Positions 36,412-42,163 of a DNA stretch of 42,163 bases are shown in pieces. The translations under genes were made by a program, and so were the position numbers. The stretch is from Calditrichota bacterium (GTDB lineage Bacteria > Calditrichota > Calditrichia > JAJRVZ01). The notes beneath the pieces were generated by a model. The model saw only the letters and a list, made by a program, of their open reading frames with translations. It did no database searches and had not been told where the DNA came from. Positions within the stretch are counted from its first letter, which is position 1. Each line of letters begins with the position of its first letter. The stretch lies in the NCBI GenBank assembly GCA_024277055.1, contig JAJRVZ010000247.1, forward strand, positions 1 through 42,163. The letters run 5' to 3'.

Positions 36412-37083
36412 TTGCCGATGAAAGATTCACAAAAGCGAATGATAAAATTGACAATAAATGACAGGCTGGTTAAATTTTGCGCCTTTTTTGTACTGATCGG
36501 ATGGCAAAGTTTATTTGCCGTTGAAAACAACCAGACGGTTGTCGAAAAATTATTGCGCGAAGCTGCTGCAACGCTTGACCGGCAGTTGAAAGAGGCGGGA
36601 AGTACCGGCGCCGTTGCCCTTCGCACCATCGGGCTGGACTATATGACCGCTTCTTTCATGCAACAGCAGATGGGCAACGAACTGCACCGATCGGGCCGGA
36701 AAGTGATCAGAAACTTTACGACCGATTCAACGTTTGAGGGGGCGGTTGTCGAACTGACGGCGCTCGATGTCGTCATCGTCTATTCGCGGCCGCAAAGCAG
36801 CGGCTTTTTTTCGGACGATTCGGTTCAGCGGCGTATCGTGGTTCAGGTGGAAGGGCAGGTGTTCGCGCAACCCGGCGGTAAAGTGCTGGCCGCCGTAAAA
36901 ATTGAACAGGCGCAGGAAGACCGCATAAAATATAAAGAAATAGTTGAACTGGAACAGTCGCCCTATTCATTCAGTAAAGGGGTGCGTGCCGGTTTGAGCA
37001 GTATGGATAAAATTATTGAACCGGCCCTGATCGTTTCCGGTCTGGCCGTGATTTTTTACTTGTTTTTTTCACAACGGGGATAA
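36412..37083 (+). CDS. Uncharacterised envelope protein (N-terminal signal, C-terminal TM)
   Basis: 223 aa; candidate signal FCAFFVLIGWQSLFA; C-terminal LIVSGLAVIFYLFF; start may be internal (MIKLTIN). Confidence 0.6.
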   Translation: MPMKDSQKRMIKLTINDRLVKFCAFFVLIGWQSLFAVENNQTVVEKLLREAAATLDRQLKEAGSTGAVALRTIGLDYMTASFMQQQMGNELHRSGRKVIRNFTTDSTFEGAVVELTALDVVIVYSRPQSSGFFSDDSVQRRIVVQVEGQVFAQPGGKVLAAVKIEQAQEDRIKYKEIVELEQSPYSFSKGVRAGLSSMDKIIEPALIVSGLAVIFYLFFSQRG

Positions 37084-37091
37084 TATAACGC

Positions 37092-37874
37092 ATGATGCGA
37101 TATTTGAAACTATTATTGTTTGCAGTTACAGCCATTACGTTACTCAGCAGTTGTTCGGGAGTGAAACCGCAACCGGACTGGACGGCGGAAGAATACTATA
37201 AATATGCCAAAGCCAAGTTTGACGATGAAAATTATCTGGAAGCGGTCAACGATTTTACGGTAGTTGTGCTGCGGTTTGCCGGCAGTTCGGTTGCCGACAG
37301 CGCCCAGTTCTACCTGGCATATTGCCATTATAATATGGATGAATACATCATTGCTGCCGCGGAATTCGGTAAGATTGTCACGGATATGCCGCAGAGTCCT
37401 CTGGTACCGATGAGCCAGTACATGCTGGCCGAAAGCTACTATCAGATGTCGCCCCGTGCGGAGCTGGACCAAGAATACACCCTGAAGGCCCTGAAACAGT
37501 TTCAGATTTTTCTTGAAGATTATCCGACCCACGAGAAGAAAGAGGAAGTTGAAAAAAAGATACTGGAATTACGTAATAAACTGGCGGAAAAGCAGCTGCG
37601 CAATGCCGATATCTATCGTCTCATGCGCCGATACAAAGCCGCTCTGATCTACTACGACATTGTGCTGAGTAAGTATTACGACAGTGATTATGCCGATGAT
37701 GCACAATACGGCAAAGCCCTGACCTATTACGAAAAAGAGGACTGGTTGAACGCGAAAGAGCAACTGTTGATTTTCAAAGAAAAATTTCCGGATTCGGAAT
37801 ATCTTTCGGCGGTTGAGGAAATGCTTCGGGAGGTGATGAATATTCCCGATGTCGAAATGCGTGCATCCAATTAA
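37092..37874 (+). CDS. bamD: Outer membrane protein assembly factor BamD
   Basis: Lipobox LLSSC; TAEEYYKYAKAKFDDENYLEAVNDFTVVVLRF...AQFYLAYCHYNMDEYIIAAAEF TPRs. Confidence 0.9.
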   Translation: MMRYLKLLLFAVTAITLLSSCSGVKPQPDWTAEEYYKYAKAKFDDENYLEAVNDFTVVVLRFAGSSVADSAQFYLAYCHYNMDEYIIAAAEFGKIVTDMPQSPLVPMSQYMLAESYYQMSPRAELDQEYTLKALKQFQIFLEDYPTHEKKEEVEKKILELRNKLAEKQLRNADIYRLMRRYKAALIYYDIVLSKYYDSDYADDAQYGKALTYYEKEDWLNAKEQLLIFKEKFPDSEYLSAVEEMLREVMNIPDVEMRASN

Positions 37875-37915
37875 TTGACCGGCCGTACCGATAACCGTTT
37901 GAACGGAAAAAAAAC

Positions 37916-38503
37916 ATGCAAAAAATAGGATTGTACGGCGGTACATTTGATCCCATTCACATCGGTCACCTGCTGCTGGCCGAGTGGGCCCAGCAGGACC
38001 TTGGTCTGGACCGCGTTTATTTTATCCCCGCTTCCATCCATGCTTTCAAAAGAAACGGTGAACTCAGCGACAGTAAACTGCGTTTCAGACTGGTACAAAC
38101 CGCGATAAGAGATTTTCCCGGATTTTCCGTGAGTCGTATCGAACTGGACCGGGACGGCATATCCTACGCGGTCGATACGGTAACAGACTTTCGCCGCTAC
38201 GAACAGGTGGAAGGAGCTGATTTGTATTACCTGATGGGTATGGATAATCTGAAGGATTTTCACCGCTGGAAACAACCGGATGAAATTATGAAACAGGCAC
38301 AAATAACCGTATTCGCCCGTCCCGGCTATGAGCAGCAGGAAATTCATGAACGCTACAAAGATTCGGTTCTGTTTCTTAATTCCCCGGTACTTGATCTCTC
38401 CGCTTCGGGGATTCGCAGCCGCATCGCCGCCGGAAAAAGTGTGCGAGGTATGGTGACGCCCGCCGTGTATGAAATTATCAATGCAATGAATCTTTATCGT
38501 TAA
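37916..38503 (+). CDS. nadD: Nicotinate-nucleotide adenylyltransferase
   Basis: IGLYGGTFDPIHIGHLLLAEWAQ; YLMGMDNLKDFHRWK; DLSASGIRSRIAAGKSVRGMVTPAVYEII. Confidence 0.96.
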   Translation: MQKIGLYGGTFDPIHIGHLLLAEWAQQDLGLDRVYFIPASIHAFKRNGELSDSKLRFRLVQTAIRDFPGFSVSRIELDRDGISYAVDTVTDFRRYEQVEGADLYYLMGMDNLKDFHRWKQPDEIMKQAQITVFARPGYEQQEIHERYKDSVLFLNSPVLDLSASGIRSRIAAGKSVRGMVTPAVYEIINAMNLYR

Positions 38504-38539
38504 TTTGAGAACAACAAATCCACGTTTCTGTCGGCCTGA

Positions 38540-38647
38540 AGTTACAATGCCACGGTTTATACCGGGAAGTTGTCAAGTGGAATCTACGGTTACCAGTTAA
38601 ACGCCGGAGAATTTAAAGCCGTGAAATGTATGCTGCTGATCAAATAA
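38540..38647 (+). pseudogene. Remnant of a C-terminal T9SS type A-like sorting domain
   Basis: Between in-frame stops (TGA 38537-38539, TAA 38645-38647): SYNATVYTGKLSSGIYGYQLNAGEFKAVKCMLLIK*; no start and no upstream coding continuation. Confidence 0.6.
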
Positions 38648-38800
38648 AGTTGAAAGAGCCCGTTTTACGGAACGGCGGATATTTAAAAATTTAAATGTGG
38701 GCTGCACACAGTAATTCACATTCCGACCCAGGGGCCGGTGTTTTATCTGCCGTAAAAAACAGCGCTATTCCGTCCGCTAAAATCTATACGCACTTATTGC

Positions 38801-38831
38801 TTGCATGAAAAGCCGCTGAATGATAAATTTT
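38801..38831 (+). promoter_or_regulatory. Candidate BMC operon promoter (TTGCAT-N17-TAAATT)
   Basis: TTG 38801-38803 and TAAATT 38824-38829, about 26 nt before the TTG start of the EutN-like gene. Confidence 0.45.
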
Positions 38832-38855
38832 TGCTCATTTAGCCGGAGATGCCAT

Positions 38856-39158
38856 TTGTTTTTAGGAAAAGTGATCGGGACGGTCTGGGCCACAAAAAAA
38901 TCCGATACCTGCGCCAACCTGCGCTTTCTCGTCGTTCATCCCCTTAATCTCAAAAAGGCGCCGTCCACCGATGTAGTGATCTGTGCCGACACGCTGGGCG
39001 CCGGTCCCGGCGAAACGGTGATCTGCGCTTACGGACACGCCGCACGCAAGGCCATTCACCCGGACGCCCCGGCGGAACTCAGCATCGAAGCGGCGGTTAT
39101 CGGTATCGTCGACCGCGTGGATATCGACGAGGACGCCTCGGACGGCAAAATAACATGA
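38856..39158 (+). CDS. eutN: EutN/CcmL-family BMC vertex (pentamer) protein
   Basis: TTG start with GGAG RBS 7 nt upstream: MFLGKVIGTVWATKKSDTCANLRFLVVHPLNLKK...VVICADTLGAGPGETVICAYGHAARKA...AAVIGIVDRVDI. Confidence 0.92.
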   Translation: MFLGKVIGTVWATKKSDTCANLRFLVVHPLNLKKAPSTDVVICADTLGAGPGETVICAYGHAARKAIHPDAPAELSIEAAVIGIVDRVDIDEDASDGKIT

Positions 39159-40465
39159 TTGATAGAATACGCAACGGGGGGGTTGTCGGTGCGGGAGGGG
39201 CCGGTTTTCCAACGCATATCAAACTGGATAATAAAGTTGATACGGTCATCGCCAATGGTGTGGAATGCGAACCGTTGCTGGCTAACGATAAATACCTGAT
39301 GACGCATCATGCCCGGGATATTATCGAAGGTCTGCTTCTGGCTCAACAGCAGACGGGGGCTGATCGGGCCGTTTTGGCCATTAAGGAAAAATATACCGCA
39401 GTAGAAGATAAACTCGAAGTTATTCTGCAGGAAGTCGGCGTCGATCTTTTTCTGATGCCCGATTATTATCCCGCCGGGGATGAACTGGAGATCATTTACG
39501 AAGTTACGAACCGCATCGTTCCGGCCGGCGGAATACCGGTGCAGGCAGGGGTGCTGGTACAGAACGTGGAAACACTGTTCAACAGTGCCCGCGCAGTGAA
39601 CGATGAACCGGTTACTCACCGCTTTTTAACCGTAAACGGGGCGGTGGAGGAGGGCGCTGTTGTACGTGCACCGATCGGCATCTCCTGCCGTGAAGTGCTG
39701 AATCAATTGTATCCCGGCAAGAGTTTTGATGGTTTGACCGTCACCACCGGCGGCGTGATGATGGGCGCCATCCACCGCGATTTTGATTTTCCGGTTACGA
39801 AAACCACGGGGGCGTTGCTGCTGCTGCCGGAGCATCACACCGTCGTGCTGCAGAAAAGCAGGCGCATTCGCAACGTCGTGCAGCAGGCCATGGCGTACTG
39901 TACTCAGTGCACCAAATGCAGCGATGCCTGTCCGCGCGATATGTTGGGACACACGGTAAAACCCCATCTGTCCATGCGCCGCGTGGCTAGTGGACTGAAT
40001 TACGAGGGGCAACCGTCCATCAACGCCTATGCCTGTTCGGAATGCGGCATCTGCGACCTGTACGCCTGTCCCATGGGATTGTACCCCCGGCGCGTCAACC
40101 GGGAACTGAAAGAAATAATGCGCGGGCAGGACGTACCGTTCGAAATCCAGCAAAAAGAATACCGTGTGCATCCGCTGCGAGAGAGCGCAAAGATTCCTTC
40201 CTACAATCTGAAAAAGAAATTGCAGTTACTGGATTATGACCGGGAAGTAACCCGTTTCGAAGATCTGAAAGCAAAAGAAGTTACCATTCCGCTGAAACAG
40301 CATATCGGTGCAGCGGCCAAATGTGTGGTAAAAGCCGGACAGAAAGTTGAAAAAGGTGAAAGGATTGGCGAAATTCGGGAAAATGAAATCGGCTCTACCA
40401 TTCATGCGTCCATCAGCGGCAGGGTGAAAGAGATTACGGGGGCTGCAGTACGGATTGTGGCATAG
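39155..40465 (+). CDS. pduS: PduS/RnfC-like Fe-S flavoprotein (SLBB, two 4Fe-4S clusters)
   Basis: GGVVGAGGAGFPTHIKL; ANGVECEPLLANDKYLM; CTQCTKCSDACP and CSECGICDLYACP; ATGA overlap with the eutN-like gene. Confidence 0.9.
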   Translation: MIDRIRNGGVVGAGGAGFPTHIKLDNKVDTVIANGVECEPLLANDKYLMTHHARDIIEGLLLAQQQTGADRAVLAIKEKYTAVEDKLEVILQEVGVDLFLMPDYYPAGDELEIIYEVTNRIVPAGGIPVQAGVLVQNVETLFNSARAVNDEPVTHRFLTVNGAVEEGAVVRAPIGISCREVLNQLYPGKSFDGLTVTTGGVMMGAIHRDFDFPVTKTTGALLLLPEHHTVVLQKSRRIRNVVQQAMAYCTQCTKCSDACPRDMLGHTVKPHLSMRRVASGLNYEGQPSINAYACSECGICDLYACPMGLYPRRVNRELKEIMRGQDVPFEIQQKEYRVHPLRESAKIPSYNLKKKLQLLDYDREVTRFEDLKAKEVTIPLKQHIGAAAKCVVKAGQKVEKGERIGEIRENEIGSTIHASISGRVKEITGAAVRIVA

Positions 40466-40523
40466 GTCGGTTAAATCCCGGGGAAGTTCGGAAGTCCACG
40501 GGGATTGACAACGAGGAGATTTA

Positions 40524-41069
40524 ATGCAGGCAATAGGATTACTGGAATACAACAGCATCGCCGCGGGAATCGAAGCGACCGATGAAATGATGAAAGCGGC
40601 ACAGGTGGACCTGCTGTTTGCCAAAGTGGTTTGTCCGGGAAAGTTTATCGGGCTGGTTGCCGGTGAAGTGGCTGCCGTAAAAAGCAGTATAGATGCCGGA
40701 AAAAAAACGGGCGGTATGTACGTGGTTGATGAATTCGTGCTGCCCAATCCGCACCCGGAAATTATCCCGGCCATGAATGCGGCTACGGTCATTGAGCAAT
40801 ACCAGGCACTGGGTGTAATCGAAACTTTTTCCGTGGCTTCAACCATCGTTGCCAGCGACGCTGCGGCTAAAACCGGGCTGGTAAACCTGATTGAAGTACG
40901 CCTTGCGGTGGGCATGGGCGGAAAGTCTTTTGTAACCATGACCGGGGAAGTGGCTTCCGTGCGCTCGGCGGTGGAAGCCGGCAATGCGGAGGCGAGCAGC
41001 CGCGGATTCCTGGTAAAATCCGTCGTCATCCCGCACCCGACCCGCGAACTGATTGAAGGATTAGTGTAG
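40524..41069 (+). CDS. pduT: PduT-like tandem-domain BMC shell protein (BMC-T) with candidate Fe-S ligand Cys
   Basis: Two BMC domains (AIGLLEYNSIAAGIEATDEMMKAAQVDLL; ALGVIETFSVASTIVASDAAAK); KVVCPGKFIGLVAGEV matches the PduT CPGK region. Confidence 0.93.
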   Translation: MQAIGLLEYNSIAAGIEATDEMMKAAQVDLLFAKVVCPGKFIGLVAGEVAAVKSSIDAGKKTGGMYVVDEFVLPNPHPEIIPAMNAATVIEQYQALGVIETFSVASTIVASDAAAKTGLVNLIEVRLAVGMGGKSFVTMTGEVASVRSAVEAGNAEASSRGFLVKSVVIPHPTRELIEGLV

Positions 41070-41073
41070 GTGC

Positions 41074-41104
41074 TTTGACAGGTTAACAGGATTAACCGGA
41101 TAAA
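41074..41104 (+). promoter_or_regulatory. GGATTAAC-type microrepeat with embedded -35-like TTGACA
   Basis: TTTGACAGGTTAACAGGATTAACCGGATAAAA between pduT-like and ACT genes; TTGACA-N18-GATAAA possible internal promoter. Confidence 0.3.
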
Positions 41105-41239
41105 AGATGAAAAACGAATCCCGGCTTTCAGGCAGGGATCACGATAAACGATAATAACCAACCCGGGGACTTCTCTCCGGGAACAGGTGTAGCTGATAAA
41201 ATCATGCGGACTTAGTCCACTAATGTAATTGAGGAAAAA

Positions 41240-41704
41240 ATGCCGGAACTATCAACCGAAAAAATCCGCGAGCTGGCCCGTGAGGCCGTTAAACAGCTGG
41301 GGCCGAAAGCCACGCCGGAGCTGGTGAATCGAGTAGTGCGCGAGGCCATGAAAAAGGTAAATGCAGAGCAGCAGCAACAGCCGGAAATTGACGAACACCA
41401 TCTTCCGAGTAATGAATCGCTGCGCGGCGGGGGTACCCGCATCATCGTAACCGCGTTCGGGAAAAACCACCCCGGAATATTGGCCGGAATTACCGGCGTG
41501 CTGGCCGATCATGACTGTGATATACTCGACCTGACACAGAAAATGCTGCAGGATTTCTTCACCATGATGCTGCTGGTTGACATCGGGAAGAGTTCCTGCA
41601 CCTTCGAAGAGCTGAAGCAGCGGATTATCGACCGCGGAGAAGAACTGGATCTGAAGGTCATCGTACAGCATGAAGAACTGTTTAACGCCATGCACCGGGT
41701 GTAG
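41240..41704 (+). CDS. ACT-domain protein (UPF0237-like) with N-terminal BMC encapsulation-peptide-like extension
   Basis: Residues about 66-154 TRIIVTAFGKNHPGILAGITGVLADHDCDILDLTQKMLQDFFTMMLLV...LFNAMHRV; extension LSTEKIRELAREAVKQLGPKATPELVNRVVREAMKKV plus Gln/Gly-rich linker; RBS gagg. Confidence 0.88.
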   Translation: MPELSTEKIRELAREAVKQLGPKATPELVNRVVREAMKKVNAEQQQQPEIDEHHLPSNESLRGGGTRIIVTAFGKNHPGILAGITGVLADHDCDILDLTQKMLQDFFTMMLLVDIGKSSCTFEELKQRIIDRGEELDLKVIVQHEELFNAMHRV

Positions 41705-41706
41705 CC

Positions 41707-42163
41707 ATGCCGTTTACCATTGAAGAAATTCTCGATACCATCCGCATGACCGAGGTGGAGCATTTTGACATTCGCACAACGACGCTCGGAATAAACCTCA
41801 AGGATTGTGTAAGTGACGATTTTAAAAAACTGCGCGCCAAGATTTACGATAAAGTATGCCGTGTCGCCGAAAAGCATGTAAAAGCAGCCGAGCAGGTGGA
41901 AATGGAATACGGTATTTACATTGCCAACAAGCGTATTTCAATCACCCCGCTGGCGCTGGTAGCCGATCACTGCTCGCAGAGCGAATTCGTCCGTCTGGCT
42001 GAAACGCTGGACGCCGCCGCCGATGAAGTCGGCGTGGATTTTCTGGCCGGGTTCAGTGCGCTGGTACAGAAGGGTTTCTCCAAAGGGGACCGGAATCTTA
42101 TCCGCGCAATTCCCGAAGCGCTGGCGGCAACCGAGCACATCTGTTCATCGGTAAACGTGGCCA
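41707..42163 (+). CDS. DUF711/UPF0210 family protein, N-terminal part (3' end outside window)
   Basis: ATG 3 nt after the ACT stop, open to the window end: EILDTIRMTEVEHFDIRTTTLGINLKDC...NKRISITPLALVADHC...EVGVDFLAGFSALVQKGFSKGDRNLIRAIPEALAATEHICSSVNVA; absent from the ORF track because no stop lies in the window. Confidence 0.88.
   Translation, partial: MPFTIEEILDTIRMTEVEHFDIRTTTLGINLKDCVSDDFKKLRAKIYDKVCRVAEKHVKAAEQVEMEYGIYIANKRISITPLALVADHCSQSEFVRLAETLDAAADEVGVDFLAGFSALVQKGFSKGDRNLIRAIPEALAATEHICSSVNVA

Noticed and set aside
38820-39158. ATG at 38820 as start of the EutN-like gene
   Set aside because: Residues MINFCSFSRRCH are not EutN-like; TTG at 38856 has a GGAG RBS and yields the conserved MFLGKVIGTV start.
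40226-41161. 311-aa minus-strand ORF over the BMC genes
   Set aside because: Antisense to the pduS/pduT-like genes, Ser/Thr-rich, no recognisable domain.
41162-41185. Hairpin CCCGGGGACTTCTCTCCGGG as a Rho-independent terminator
   Set aside because: No downstream T tract; kept only as a possible RNA structure.

Overview
A 42 kb bacterial window, mostly housekeeping genes. FCB-group affinity (Calditrichaeota/Bacteroidota-like) is inferred from a GWxTD protein, a T9SS-type sorting-domain fragment and TAnnTTTG-like promoters. Contents from left to right: tandem RND pump subunits; a TonB-receptor-like barrel; a minus-strand ogt/DUF4920/PepSY cluster; nadC; a minus-strand biotin carboxylase/BCCP/methylmalonyl-CoA mutase cluster; ltaE, trkA, trkH; two minus-strand uncharacterised genes, one an Ig-like/TM/helix-hairpin-helix protein; birA, coaX, a large histidine kinase, mutS, a GWxTD protein, an HU-like gene, ruvX, DAHP synthase, tyrA, a Gfo/Idh/MocA oxidoreductase, lnt, bamD and nadD. 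The most interesting part is the right edge (about 38.8-42.16 kb, truncated by the window). It is a bacterial microcompartment (BMC) operon encoding an EutN/CcmL vertex protein, a PduS/RnfC-like Fe-S flavoprotein, a PduT-like tandem BMC shell protein with the putative Fe-S cysteine, an ACT protein of the UPF0237 type with a 65-aa N-terminal extension resembling an encapsulation peptide, and the start of a DUF711/UPF0210 protein (RNR/PFL-like fold family). This suggests a BMC whose cargo is the uncharacterised ACT-DUF711 pair. No tRNA, rRNA, CRISPR array, transposase or phage gene was seen. All family calls are by eye, without database searches.
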